Positions 46,344-58,703 of a stretch of DNA of 64,000 nucleotides are shown one piece after another. The notes below the pieces were generated by a model. The model was not told the DNA's origin and did not search any database. It was given only the letters and a program-made list of their open reading frames with translations. Numbering within the stretch: position 1 is the first letter of the stretch; the number at the start of each line of letters is the position of its first letter. The position numbers and the translations under genes are program-made. The stretch is from contig NC_091355.1 in the NCBI RefSeq assembly GCF_038502225.1, forward strand, positions 10,851,948 to 10,915,947, in the 5' to 3' direction. Source of the DNA: Cherax quadricarinatus. Lineage: Eukaryota > Arthropoda > Malacostraca > Decapoda > Parastacidae.

Positions 46344-48121
46344 GGGAATGCAAAGAAATTCTGGGTGAGGAAAGAGTTCGGGGGAGGGGGGATGGTTAAC
46401 ATGTCTAGAACACTACACCAGATTCATCTTGCATCACTTCCTCTCACTGCTGATGTTCACACGTTCTACTTAACATTTGAATAATCACCTGTCCTATCTA
46501 GTTTAAAGCTTGACTGCATAAAGTCCATTTCGTTTTCAATGGTTCAAATGGTACAGATGTCAATGTTTTACCGCTCACATAAACGTAAACACTGGGAAGA
46601 ACATCTTGCTAATGCTTATTTCTCCTTCAAACTAAAATACAAAACGGAGAGGAAACAAAACATTGTGCTGCATGAAACCCAGAAATTCTTGTCGTTTCAC
46701 ATTTTTTTCCTTCACTTAACTCAAAGTATTTGTGCGTTTGCAGAGAATCACCGTAGTTCAACACTGTCCAGGTCTACACATCTCGAGTACATAATTGCAA
46801 TGTTTCACTCGCAAATCAGTTTGTGAATTACCTAGGATGCATTCTTCAATAATATATAGATTTCTATAACGTCATGCAGAATATATAGATATGATTTCTT
46901 TATAAAGAACATTGTATATATCGTTCTCTCTCAAAAGCAGGAATGATTCTCAGTTTTGTTTTAAAGAGAAAATGCAGAACGAACACTCATATTGGCTTTG
47001 TTACTAGTACATCTTTGAAATTTAGTTAAGCACCCACTTGAAAAATTGACTTGCTTCATATTATTTTATCAGTGTGAAAACACCAGTGAATGTATATAGA
47101 AATGTTTCATTAATCATATTGGAAGGATTAAGTGCAAACTAAAGTCTGATTAATAACGTGAACTTTTACCAAGAAAGTTATCTGAAATTTGGGTATAATT
47201 TGAGAAACTCCTTGAAAATATTAGTGAGAATGTTTGTAATGTTACAGTGTTTATTTTCTGACCTTCACACAGGGTTCATATAGGGTTCAATAGTTCAGGC
47301 TACCTGAGTAACATTCTTGCATTTCACTTGCTATTTGTCGTTCACACAGTCCTCTTGCGCATTTCGAAATTTTATCATTGAAAAAACCTCAACTTGAAAA
47401 TAATTCACATTCTTCAAAAACTATTTCTTTGAGCCGCAGAGTTCATAATTTTTCGTAACAATGGAAGATGAAGTGTGTTACCATCGCTTGTTGTTAAGAG
47501 AAGTAGAAGATATTAACAGGAACACCAAGAGAACACAACCAAATATAAATACACAGAAAAATGAATTTATGAAAGAAACAACGGCAAATAGGAATGAGCT
47601 AGATAAAAGAGATAAAAGTAGATAAAAGAGATCATTTTGTGAGGAGCTATAGATAACTGACAGAGACATGTGTTTGCTAAAGAATACAAAAAAATGTGGT
47701 TATAAGATAAAAACCAATACCAATAAAGGCTTGGATCCGGTATTACAGCACCGTATTAAATGAATGGTTATGATAACGCAGTGATGTTGGCTCCGGGTCT
47801 GTGTGAATATTGGCTCTAATACAGTACAATAAAAAATAAAATACTTAACAGAATACTGGTGGGGAGGAGGATGAAACGGTGGGTAGGAGAGTTGAGAATA
47901 TTGGAGGGAAAAATTCTGCTGCTAAAAAAAAAAAAAATAAAAAAACTGTGATTAATGTGTGAGGCCCATGCATGCTAAACTACACGGAATCACAATGTTC
48001 CGTGTGTACAATGAATGGTTTATAGACTGCGAGAATAGCGCTTAGATCTCGCTATTAAAGGACGGAGGATCGAGCCTCTACATCTCTTTATGCTGAATAA
48101 CACGCAGGGAATTAGTACTTC

Positions 48122-48125
<4 letters not shown>
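46343..48125. other. No gene recognised
   Basis: AT-rich. Small open frames (46539-46826, 47478-47669) lack motifs. Confidence 0.4.
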
Positions 48126-48161
<36 letters not shown>

Positions 48162-48162
48162 T
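48126..48162. repeat. (AAT)n microsatellite
   Basis: About 12 ATA/AAT units. Unlike other AAT tracts here, I see no hairpin tail beside it. Confidence 0.95.
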
Positions 48163-48623
48163 CATACAAAGAATTGCTGAATATTCAGGAGGACTCTTCA
48201 AAATTTTAGTTTTCATACTAGTCAGCTCTTGGTTTATCTACAAGCCAGATGAACTACATAACAAGTATTTTATATAGGCTTTGATATTCCTACTGACCTC
48301 TTCAGCCTGCATTAAATAGTAGTCTCTAAACAATTTATAATGCCTATCAAATAATAAGATTACACATATTGGAACTTTCTCAATGCATACTCCACCTTCC
48401 TATAAATTTGTGCTGTTAATATAAATGATTTATGTTCGATAGGGAAGAGGCTGTAACCGAAATAAATTAACTTAAAGTTTTTAAATACCCGGTTAAAGCT
48501 TGAAATGCTAGGAAATAAGACTCGTGCATGACTTGCAAGACGGAAGACTCACTGTTACGAGAGCTTTCTAAGGCGACAACTAGCTAGACACAGACGCAAG
48601 ATGCACAACCACCTTTTACTGGG

Positions 48624-48678
48624 ACAACGTTTTGCTCTGTATGGAGCGTCATCAAGTCTGCACAAAGCGAAACGTTGT
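48624..48678. repeat. Inverted repeat with GAAACGTTGT arm
   Basis: ACAACGTTTTGCTCTGT (48624-48640) and ACAAAGCGAAACGTTGT (48662-48678) are near-perfect reverse complements (15 of 17). On the minus strand the interior reads CTTGATGACGCTCC then GAGCAAAACG, reminiscent of a hammerhead core (CUGAUGA, stem, GAAAC). Confidence 0.75.
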
Positions 48679-49482
48679 ACTAATAAGGTTTGTTCTGCAA
48701 CCTGGATCTTCGTTTTCATACTTGATGACAATCCCACATTTAACTGAACTAACTAGCTTATATAAGGCCTTCAGGGATCACTCAAGTATTCTTCAGTTTT
48801 TACAACAAGAAAAGTTACTTAGAATGTGCAATGCTACACAAAGTTATACTTACATAAAATTAAACAAATATAAATGTTATTGACATTCTTTACTTTAATG
48901 AGAATTGCAATAAGTCTATTTTTTTCATCAGTATGTAAATGTTAAAGAAACAACGAGCCTTTTTATTTCCCTTATCAATAATTAAATGTCATTTTTAAGT
49001 ATACAATATAATCTCTTATAAGACATTACCTGTTATGACGTGTCTTCAGTAATGTGTATTGTACAAGTATGTTTTCTTCCTCCAACAGCGAATATTACGG
49101 ACCATGGATGGTGGGAGGGGGGGAAGGGACGTGTTGAAACTTCGTGCGTCACATTATCTTGTACGAAAATTATCAACTGGTAATCTGCGACTTATAGTTG
49201 CATAATAATTGAGAGGAATAATCTGAAGCCACTTTCCAAAATGAGCTTAGTCAGAGGAAAATATGTATTGGGGTATCTTGTGAGTAATCAGTGAGCAGCA
49301 CTGCTTCTGGAAGTAAGGGAAATGTTGACAAGAGGATGCATGGTGTATGGAGGAAGATGTAGTATGACAACACAGTGAAGCAACGTGGCAACACAGTTCT
49401 CAGACGCTTCTACTTAACACCTTCCTCCAGAGATCCAAAACTTACTGTACTACAAATGACTTGCCTTGAATCTGTAATTGTG
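48679..49482. other. No gene recognised
   Basis: AT-rich, with no recognised feature before the microsatellite. Confidence 0.4.
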
Positions 49483-49649
<167 letters not shown>

Positions 49650-50037
49650 GTCGTGCCGAATATGTAAAACTTGCGATCTTGGCTTAAATAGAAACGCTCA
49701 TCTTGCCATATAGGACAAGTGAAAATTTGTGTATGCAATAATTTCGCAAAAATCATTCTAAACCTAACGAAAAAAATATATTTCATTGTGTTTGTTTAGT
49801 ATTAAATTATTATAAACTAATTTAAAATATATTTAGTTGGATTAGGCTAAAATAAATTGAGCTTGTTATAATAAGGTTAGGTAAGTTTTCTGAGATTCTT
49901 TTGGTGCAAAGTTAAAATGTTTTACATTAACATTAATGAAAGAAGTATATCTTTAAACGTATGAGAAATTTTTTTGGAAAGGACTTAATTGTAAATGAGT
50001 TCTTGCTAATTGACCAGTTTTACATATTCGGCACGAC
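49650..50037 (+). mobile_element. 388-bp MITE, copy 2 (reference)
   Basis: The left end GTCGTGCCGAATATGTAAAA and the right end (50016-50037) are perfect inverted repeats of about 21-22 bp. The interior is AT-rich, with AACCTAAC and GGTTAGGTAAG motifs and no coding frame. It is flanked on both sides by TA tracts. Confidence 0.94.
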
Positions 50038-50046
50038 ATATGTATG

Positions 50047-50123
<77 letters not shown>
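50038..50123. repeat. (TA)n spacer between opposed MITEs
   Basis: TATG units then a pure TA run joining two oppositely oriented MITE copies. Confidence 0.97.
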
Positions 50124-50126
<3 letters not shown>

Positions 50127-50486
50127 GTGCCGAATATGTAAAACTGGTCAATTAGCAAGAATTCGTTTAAAATTAAGCCCTTTCTAAAATTTTCTCTTAT
50201 ACGTTTAAAGATATATTTTTTCATTAATGTTGATGTAAAAATTTATAATTTTGCACTAAAAGGAACTTAGAAAACCTACCTAACCTCATTATAACAAGCG
50301 CAATTTATTTTAGCTTAACCCAACTAAATATATTTTAGATTTGTTTACAATAATTTAATACTAAACAAACACAGTGAAATATATTTTTTTGGTTAGGTTC
50401 AGAATGATTTTGGCGAAATTACTGTATACACAAATTTTCACTTGTCCTATATGGCAAGATGAGCGTTGCTATTTAAGCCAAGATCG
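50124..50486 (-). mobile_element. 388-bp MITE, copy 3, inverted and truncated
   Basis: It begins with the same terminal repeat and runs as the reverse complement of copy 2 until AAGCCAAGATCGTG, where it stops just short of the far terminal repeat. Confidence 0.93.
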
Positions 50487-51126
50487 TGTGTTATGTACCT
50501 AAATTTGTGCTAATTTAGTATCTACATTTAAGTAATAACCAGCAAAGTTATCAAAGTAGGCAAGCGACTCGACAATATGTAGAGTCCTCTACACCAGAGA
50601 TGTTTTTACTCATCACTGAAGTCCTCTTGTCAGGACTTGTAATTTAGGAGTCCATCGTGCAACCATAACATATCTGACAGGGGTAAGGCGAATCATGACA
50701 CTACCCTGGGGTAACACCGTCACACTTCACACAACAAAGCCAGAAGAATGACACAGACGGAGGTTGTTATTGCTGGTGACATGGTCTTGACTCAGGAGCC
50801 CATGCTGAGGCAGCTCCTACGTGTATCAGGTTCCTACAAGTTTCCTCGTAGTGATAATCTGGCGATAGCACACGCTGCTGCTGCTTTTGTGGTTGTTCTT
50901 GTCAATAATATTACTGTGAAGGCCACATTTTTAACGTAGGAGTGACTGCTGCAGAGTGGTGTGTCGCTAATGGAGACACAGGTGTCTGCACTGGCTGCCA
51001 CTGTCCGCCAGGCTACGGTAGCAGCAGGGTAAACTGCTGATCAAGATGTTATGATGGAGCTGGGTGCTAGAGAGCAGTGTGCCTCATATCCTGTTGAGGA
51101 TCGGAAAGTATGTGAGAAGCCTGACC
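50487..51126. other. No gene recognised; GC rises
   Basis: GC content rises from about 50690 onward compared with the AT-rich flank. Open frames at 50748-50939 and 51051-51323 have no recognised domain. Confidence 0.4.
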
Positions 51127-51261
51127 ATGAGCCTGAAGAGGCCGTACCAAGCTCTCCTGGCAGCCCTACTCTTGAGCATGACCAGCCGCCAAGCCACCAG
51201 CACCACCAACACGCGCCACGCCTGTCGGACCCACCACATCCTGACGCCAGAAAGAATATAA
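51127..51261 (+). CDS. Candidate small secreted peptide or first exon (speculative)
   Basis: ATG 51127 opens a 44-residue frame ending at TAA 51259-51261. It has a signal-peptide layout: basic start (MSLKRPYQ), hydrophobic core (ALLAALLLS), and a polar, small-residue cleavage region (SRQATST), then a short tail containing HACRTHHILTPER. It lies in a local GC-rich island. No splice donor of GTRAG type lies before the stop, so if real it would be a complete tiny peptide. I do not recognise the family, and it could be chance. Confidence 0.2.
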   Translation: MSLKRPYQALLAALLLSMTSRQATSTTNTRHACRTHHILTPERI

Positions 51262-52130
51262 CATTAGAGATACAACATAGTAAGCTTATGTTAGGTAGGT
51301 TGTACTCGCACTCAAACTTGTGAAGCTATTTGTTAATTTGACACACAAGACACTAATTCACAATTCTGCACTTCGCACCAGGGACATACAAGTACCTTGG
51401 TATACCTTTTCTTCATGAATATGGTAAAACATGAAGTAGTGTAGTCTACATGAATGTGGTCTACATACATATACATTCTTACTATACAATGAACTAGAAT
51501 ACAATCATTTTTTACATACGAATTTATGTACCAGAAAACCCACAAGAAGAGAAGACAGCGTGATTAACCTCTTACAGCGCATAGTAGTACACTGATAAGT
51601 GCTAGTCCACTAATACAAAGTATGGCAATCGACAGAGTATATGCCGTATAAACCAGATGAATCTAGTATGATGGTCAATAGAGAGCTACTGTTTACTAAA
51701 GGCATGCACAGAATTAAGTTTTATTATATTTGCCCTAATGCGGCCTCGGCCGAAGTGTTAGTTAAATACAGGATATACCTTTTTGAAGCAGCGCTTCTTG
51801 ACGTACTCACATTACAATCAAATACGTGGGTTAGCCAGTGTAGAAAACGTGCATGCTGTGCAGATATATACATATAGTTTAGTACTGTAACATTCTTTTA
51901 AAAAATATAATCTTCATAACATGCCTGGGTTTTATTGTTCCAACCAGTCGTAATTCAAGATGCATATTTTTCACCACACTAGCTACTAGGATATGTACCG
52001 AGAGGTATTATGCACCGAATGTAAAATCCATTTTAGGGACTGAGTTTTCTTGACTAGTGATGATTGTTACATGCAACCTTAATGACTCTCATCTCGTCGA
52101 GAGGCTTTAACTTCATTAGCGAACCACCAG
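51262..52130. other. No gene recognised
   Basis: AT-rich, nothing assigned. Confidence 0.4.
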
Positions 52131-52159
52131 CTACCTCCGTCAAACCTTGTATCATTTAC

Positions 52160-52450
52160 ATTTTTGTCATCATGGATACCACCATCACAAATACTATCAC
52201 CAGAACTACCATTACTAACCACTACCTGATCCTTCATAACAATCACTACAGACGCCAATATTATTACTATCCTCATTACAAGTACTATCAACACCATTAC
52301 CACTACAACCACCACCACCACTGTTACCATCACCATCAACTCATTATTACCACCACCACCATCACCACTTGTGACATGACCACAACCACTCCTGACATCA
52401 CCACCACTAGTATCACAACCACCACCATCAGCAGTATCACCCTCAAGGGG
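52160..52450. repeat. Imperfect ACC/ATC trinucleotide-rich tract
   Basis: Dense CACCACCAC, ATCACCA and ACTACCATT words. Frames across it (Thr/Ile/His-rich on +, Val/Gly-rich on -) are compositional. Confidence 0.85.
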
Positions 52451-52456
52451 ACTCAC

Positions 52457-52591
52457 TGTATGGGCGATGATGCAGAAGAAGAATAGAGCAGCCAGACCAA
52501 CTACTCCTATAATTCTCGTCATAAACTGCACCCAAAACATTCTGAAAGCGATGATATCTAAAATGTCACATATTCCAGAAAGAAGAGACAT
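52457..52591 (-). CDS. Candidate membrane-anchor first exon (speculative)
   Basis: On the minus strand, ATG at 52591 opens 45 codons (MSLLSGICDILDIIAF start) with a strong hydrophobic segment (GVVGLAALFFFCII). It ends exactly at ACA followed by GTGAGT (52456 downward), a good splice-donor match leaving phase 0. The frame continues only into the trinucleotide tract. This is consistent with an N-terminal signal-anchor exon, but no second exon was found in the window and no family is recognised. Confidence 0.22.
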
Positions 52592-52639
52592 GGTCACAAC
52601 GTTCAAGTAGGGATAAGTTGAATTAAATAAACTGAACAC

Positions 52640-53529
<890 letters not shown>

Positions 53530-53814
53530 ATTCCAGAACGCTGAAATAATACTGGCATATAATGCCATGAACCATACAGACAGGGTAAAACGCATGCAAT
53601 ATTTGGGTATCTTTCTTGCCGAAATGTTTGGCCTATACGACAGACTTGTTCAGTTGAGTACAGAGGTGACATGATCACAGCAGAGGTGGTGGCAAGGTAC
53701 ACATGACGTAATCAATCCCTTAACTTTGAAGAAGTGCTTGACAAGGTTGATGTACTTGAGCATCTTGACCTCGCTACTGCTTCTGCTGTCTCCGTATTTA
53801 GTCACTTCTGCATT

Positions 53815-53849
53815 CGCCTGAAGAAGCCTACTGTGCAGGCGAAACGTTG
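53815..53849 (+). other. Hairpin followed by GAAACGTTG (hammerhead-like motif)
   Basis: CGCCTGAAGAAGCC, CTGTGCAGGCG, AAACGTTG: CGCCTG pairs with CAGGCG. CTGAAGA plus stem plus GAAAC resembles a hammerhead core with one changed core base and one unpaired A. Such motifs are known in Penelope-like elements, but no Penelope RT is seen here. Confidence 0.35.
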
Positions 53850-53876
53850 TACATGGGTCTTATTTATCTAGTTGTC

Positions 53877-54127
53877 AGTAGGCAATATTCTCGCTTCACA
53901 CAGTGTCCGTGGTTTGATTCCCGGCAAGGGTGGAAATATTGGGTGTGTTTCCTTACACCTATTGTCCTTGTTCACCTAGCGAGCAAGTAGGTACCTGGGT
54001 GTTAGTCGACATGTGTGGGTGTAATCCTGGTGGACACAATGGAAAAAAAAAGTCTTCGATCACGCACTGACTCTTGGGTTATCCGGGGTGGCTAACCCTT
54101 CGGCGTTAAAAATCCGAACAAAATCTT
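53877..54127 (+). mobile_element. Type A SINE, 5'-eroded copy
   Basis: GTGGTTTGATTCCCGG (box B), TAGGTACCTGGGTGTTAGTC core and TTAAAAATCCGAACAAAATC end. Confidence 0.88.
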
Positions 54128-54215
54128 ACACCATTTTCATAATTACACCATACAGGGAAAAAAAACACACTGGCCACGTCATTCATATATACCAAGTTAC
54201 TCTTATACTGTACAC

Positions 54216-54413
54216 ACCGTATTTTCCGGCATATAAGGAGCCCTTTTTTCCCCCCCACAGTCTTAGAAAATCAGCCTGCGCCTTATATGCTCAAGGTCAG
54301 GGTCAAGGGTAGGCTTTGGGTTACACCTTAGCAGATGTTTATTAAAGTTACGTTACAACTGCTTAGAATCACCGTCTTATACGTTCATGTGCCTTAACTG
54401 CTGGAAAATACGC
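54216..54413. mobile_element. About 200-bp MITE with CGTATTTTCC ends
   Basis: CGTATTTTCCGGCATATAAGG at 54218 and GGAAAATACG ending at 54412 are imperfect inverted ends of about 24 bp. The interior has a second CTTATATGC/AAGGCGC-type pairing. No coding. Family not certain (pogo-like ends suspected). Confidence 0.6.
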
Positions 54414-55254
54414 TACCTGTGAAATACTTGTGTCACTAAACCTTTAATCACCTGAATTTGCATATCCTTTTTTTCTCACGTCATCATCTGCGTCACTAGA
54501 AGCGACGTACGACGTTGCACACCTTCAATATTTCTTTTAGTCACACAAAAACTGGTCGAGAGACGAGGACAAAAACCCTGCTCATCAGGAAATCCCAGAG
54601 AGACCAACACTCGTCCCCCTTCCCCAAGCCTGAAGCTAGGTCCCCCGCGGTGGGTGAGACTGTTAATGGAGTTTAAATTTGGTCCATCGACTACGCTAGG
54701 GGTCATTAAAGCTCCACTTAATCTCATCAGACAAGAAAACCTTAATCCCTAAAATAGGGATGATAATTATATAATTAACCATTAACATATATACGCAGAG
54801 ACAAATACACCTCAAGGTGTATATATCCTGCACAGTGGTGAGATCTGCCAAGTCACAGTAACTAGTGGGGGATAGTCCCTGGGAGGGGTACAACCCCCCC
54901 CCCAGGATGCTTACCTGACTATGAATCCAACTCCTCCTCCGGCATAGTCGGTATATTCCCCTACTGGCTTAGGTTACGCACACCTCTGGCCCATGACGTT
55001 GAAAATATTATGGGCATAGACTGCAGAATGTGAAAATGAATTTTGAACAGTTTTACTTACATTGTGATTATGGTTTATGTAATACGAGACCGAAGTGGTT
55101 ATGGCCATAGCAAGTTGGTAGCGAATAGTGAATATTCGTTATATTAATGCTAGAAAGGGAATGTTTAAAGCGCTGAGCAACTAAAATCTTCTATTGATTT
55201 GTAAATACAACAGGACTATCAAGAGTATCCCAACTCAATGCTAATTATACATTA
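54414..55254. other. No gene recognised
   Basis: Short open frames on the minus strand at 54476-54893 without motifs. Unassigned. Confidence 0.4.
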
Positions 55255-55345
55255 TTATTTTTTTTATTAACACAGCCGTTTCCCACCAAGGCATGGTGGC
55301 CTGAAAAAGAAAAACTTTCACCATCATTGAGCTCCTCAAGAATGC
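55255..55345 (-). mobile_element. LINE 3'-end fragment, minus strand
   Basis: CCCACCAAGGCATGGTGGCC and AAAAAGAAAAAC on + are the reverse complement of the LINE 3' end at about 41980-42035 (GGTGGGATAAGGCC). Confidence 0.55.
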
Positions 55346-55439
55346 CAGATTATCTGATACACGGAAGTGCTAACCAGGGAAGTGGAAAATATTGAGCTGA
55401 AGTTAAGGACTAATACAGGATCCAGGAGAGACAAGAGGA

Positions 55440-57362
55440 GCTAAAAGCGATTAATGAAATTGAAAAATTCGAAATATTTCTTTTCATATGCCAAAAGCAA
55501 GTCAAAAACCACTTCTAGTACAGGGCCCCTGCTCAGACAAGACGGATCCTACACAGGCGACAACAAAGAAATGAGCGAGATACTGAAATTGCAGTATGAC
55601 TCAGTGTTCAGCGAGCCACTAACCAGTTTAAAGATAGATGATCCAAGCAATTTTTTCATGAATGAGCCTCAAAACCCTGCCAATGTAGGCCAGATTTATG
55701 ACATAACCCTAACTCCACTAGACTTTGAGAAAGCCATCGACGACATGCCCATGCACTCAGCCCCAGGCCCAGAGTCGTGGAACTCGGTGTTCATTAAAAA
55801 CTGCAAGAAACCCCTCTCACGGGCCCTAAGTATGCTGTGGAGAAGGAGCTTAGACACAGGCGAGATTCCAGTCACTAAAACCAACAGATATAGCCCCACT
55901 CCATAAAGATGGCAGCAAAGCAGTAGCTAAGAACTATAGACTAATAGCTTTAACGTCCCACATCATAAAAATCTTTGAAAGAGTTCTAAGAAGCAGGATA
56001 GCAAACCACCTGGACTCCCAAAAATTGCACAACCCAAGGCAACATGGTTTCAGAGCAGGTCGCTCCTGCCTTTTGCAACTGCTTGACCACTATGATATGG
56101 TCCTAGATGCACTGGAAAACAAACAGAATGCGGATGTAGTATACACAGACTTTGCAAAAGCCTTTGACAAGTGCGACCATGGTGTAATAGCACACAAAAT
56201 GTGTGCTAAAGGAATAACCGCCAAAGTAGGCAGATGGATCTTCAACTTTCTAACCAATCGCACACAGAGAGTATTGGTAAACAGAGTTAAATCAGATGCT
56301 GCCATAGTGAAGAGTTCTGTCCCACAAGGCAAGTACTCGCATCTATCCTGTTCCTTATTCTCATATCAAACATAGACAGAGATGTAAACCACAGCACTGT
56401 ATCATCTTTTGCAGACGATACTAGGATCTGCATGAGTGTCATCCATTGAGAACACGGCAAAGCTCCAAGAAGGTATAAACCAAGTTTTCCAATGGGCAAC
56501 AGAGAACAATATGATGTTCAATGAAGACAAATTCCAACTACTCCGTTATGGAAAACTGGAGGAAATAATAAATAGAACTGAGTATACTACAAACTCCAAT
56601 CACACAATAGAGCGGAAAAGTAATGTGAAGGACCTGGCTGTAGTAATGTCCGAAGACCTCACCTTCAAGGACCACAACAATGCCACTATCACATCTGCTA
56701 GGAAACTGATAGGATGGATAATGAGAACATTCAAGACAAGAGATGCTAAGCCAATGATGATCCTTTTTAAATCACTTATTCTTTCTAGACTGGAATACTG
56801 GTGTACATTACATCCCCATTCAAGGCAGGTGAAATTGCAGAGCTAGAGAATGTACAGAGAACCTTTACTGCACGTATAAGCTCCATCAAACACCTTAACT
56901 ACTGGGAGCGTCTGGAAGCACTTGACTTGTACTCACTAGAACGCAGGCGAGAGAGATCATAATCTACACCTCGAAGATTATGGAGGGACTGGTCCCTAAT
57001 ATGCACACAGCAATCACTCCATACGAAAGCAAAAGACTTGGCAGGCGATGCAACATACCCCCAGTGAAAAGTAGGGGCGTCACTGGTACACTAAGAGAAA
57101 ACACAATAAGTGTCCGGGGCCCAAGACTGTTCAACAGCCTCCCACCAGCAGTAAGGGGCATTACGAGAAGACCCCTGGTTGCCTTCAAGAGGGAGTTGGA
57201 CAGATACCTAAAGACGGTGCCGGATCAGCCGGGTTGTGGTTCGTACGTTGGATTGCGTGCGGCCAGCAGTAACAGCCTCGTTGGTCAGGCCCTGATCCAC
57301 CGGGAGGCCTGGTCGTGGACCGGGCCGCGGGGGCGTTGATCCCCGGAATGCCCTCCAGGTAG
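55440..57362 (+). pseudogene. LINE reverse transcriptase, dead copy B
   Basis: Better preserved than copy A, in the same order: KYFFSYAKSKSKTT, PLDFEKAIDDMPMHSAPGP, HGFRAGRSCLLQLLDHYD, DFAKAFDKCDHG, SSVPQG, SSFADDTRIC (catalytic motif C, about 56404), LLRYGKLEEI, NVKDLAVVMSEDLTFKDHNN, ISVRGPRLFNSLPPAVRGIT and the end DQPGCGSYVGLRAASSNS ... WTGPRGR, then TGA. Frameshifts occur near 55890, 56330, 56440 and 56840. It is an APE-type non-LTR RT relative; the 5' half (endonuclease) is absent. Confidence 0.9.
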
Positions 57363-57365
57363 ACT

Positions 57366-57570
57366 CCATCACTGTCTTGCCAGGGGCGTGCTTACACTAC
57401 AGTTATAAAACAGCAACATTAACACCTCTCCCTCAGAGTGCAGACACTGTACCCCCTACCTCCAGGACTCAAGTCCAGCCTGCCGGTTTCCCTGAATCCC
57501 TTCATAACTATTACACTACTCTCACTCCAACAGCACGTAAAGTCCTAAAAACCATTTGTCTCCATTATAA
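57366..57570 (-). mobile_element. LINE fragment, minus strand
   Basis: CCATCACTGTCTTGCCAGGG ... GCCTGCCGGTTTCCCTGAAT ... CACTCCAACAGCACGTAAAG resembles, from memory, the reverse strand of a widespread decapod LINE 3' region. It is the immediate neighbour of copy B. Confidence 0.5.
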
Positions 57571-57660
57571 ATATATTATTATCAGTAGTAGTAGTAGTAA
57601 TAATAATAATAATAGTATTAGTAGTAGTAAGAGATAAGAGTAATAGTAGCAAGACAGTGT

Positions 57661-57742
57661 GAAGGTATTAACAAGACAGTTCGCGGTATCCAATTGGCCT
57701 TGAAGGTATTAACAAGACAGTTCGCGGTATCCAATTGGCCTT
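57661..57742. repeat. 41-bp tandem duplication
   Basis: GAAGGTATTAACAAGACAGT ... CCAATTGGCCT starts at 57661 and again at 57702. The second copy runs into GGGTTTAGCACTTCC, a diverged LINE/SINE tail on +. Confidence 0.92.
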
Positions 57743-58693
57743 AAGGGTTTAGCACTTCCAGTGAAAATGTTAACAATAATCCCAGAGTGCCTCCCTATTA
57801 AAAGAGAGGGAGAGGGAGGAAAGTGAAGCTCCCATCCCCTTGTTTCAACCCACCAGACTGGACTACCCCTGCTGGTTTAGCGATACCAGCTGAAGTACAA
57901 TCATTACTGGAGAGTAACATCAGCTTCATGACAACTTCCAGACTGACCGGTTGGTCAATTATATATCGAGTCGCCATTGTAGTCGAATTGTAGACCAAGA
58001 AAACGAAAGTGAAACAGAAAAAAGATGGAAATGTTGAAAATGGTGGTTGAGAATATATAAAAACTTGGAGGAGGAAGAGGAGGAGAATATATAAAAACTT
58101 GGAGGAGGAAGAGGAGGGGGAAGAGGAGGAGGGAGGAAGGGATTCAGACGAAGGAAAATGGGGAAGGAAAGGTTGAGGTTATAACTTATAATACTAATTT
58201 TTAAAAGGGTGGACCGGTAAGCCAGCTGAAGGTCTCGGTCAAATGACCAATAGCTCCAGCGGCGGGTTATCATACGACTAAGACCCGCGTCCTGTTTCCT
58301 GACAAATCTTACCAACCAACCAACCAAAGGCTGAGGAGGAGGAGGTAGGTAGGTGTGTTTATGTAGTTCATGTAAGGTGCTAAGAGACAGGCAAAACATC
58401 AAGATTCATGTGAGGAAGGTTGATGTTTTTTTGGAGTTTGTGGCGTGTAACCTGGAGAACTGCATATACACAGTTCAGTGTTTTGTACACTGGCAAACAC
58501 ACACACACACACAAACACGCTCTCACTGTTGAAACAGTCAGTACCAGTGTCAACTATTAAGGCCATCCATCCTAAGCTACATACTACTACCCACCAACAG
58601 TCTTCTTCCCACGCACGAGTTGTGTTGATACAAAAGTGCTACGCTCTCCTACTAGGTACTGGCAAAGATGTATCACTAAAAGTGATACAGTCT
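57743..58693. other. No gene; purine tract and tail relics
   Basis: Diverged tail fragments at about 57740-57780 and 57865-57900 (TTTAGCGATACCAG). 58045-58145 is a GGAGGAAGAGG purine tract containing a direct repeat with AATATATAAAAACTTGG. The rest is unassigned. Confidence 0.5.
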
Positions 58694-58703
58694 GCTATTT
58701 GGT

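Noticed and set aside
46181..46402. Phe-rich open frame on the minus strand
   Set aside because: It is the translation of the poly(A) run on the other strand.
52079..52639. 186-residue minus-strand membrane protein
   Set aside because: Most of the frame is the Val/Gly translation of an ACC/ATC tract; only the first 45 codons before a splice donor deserve mention.
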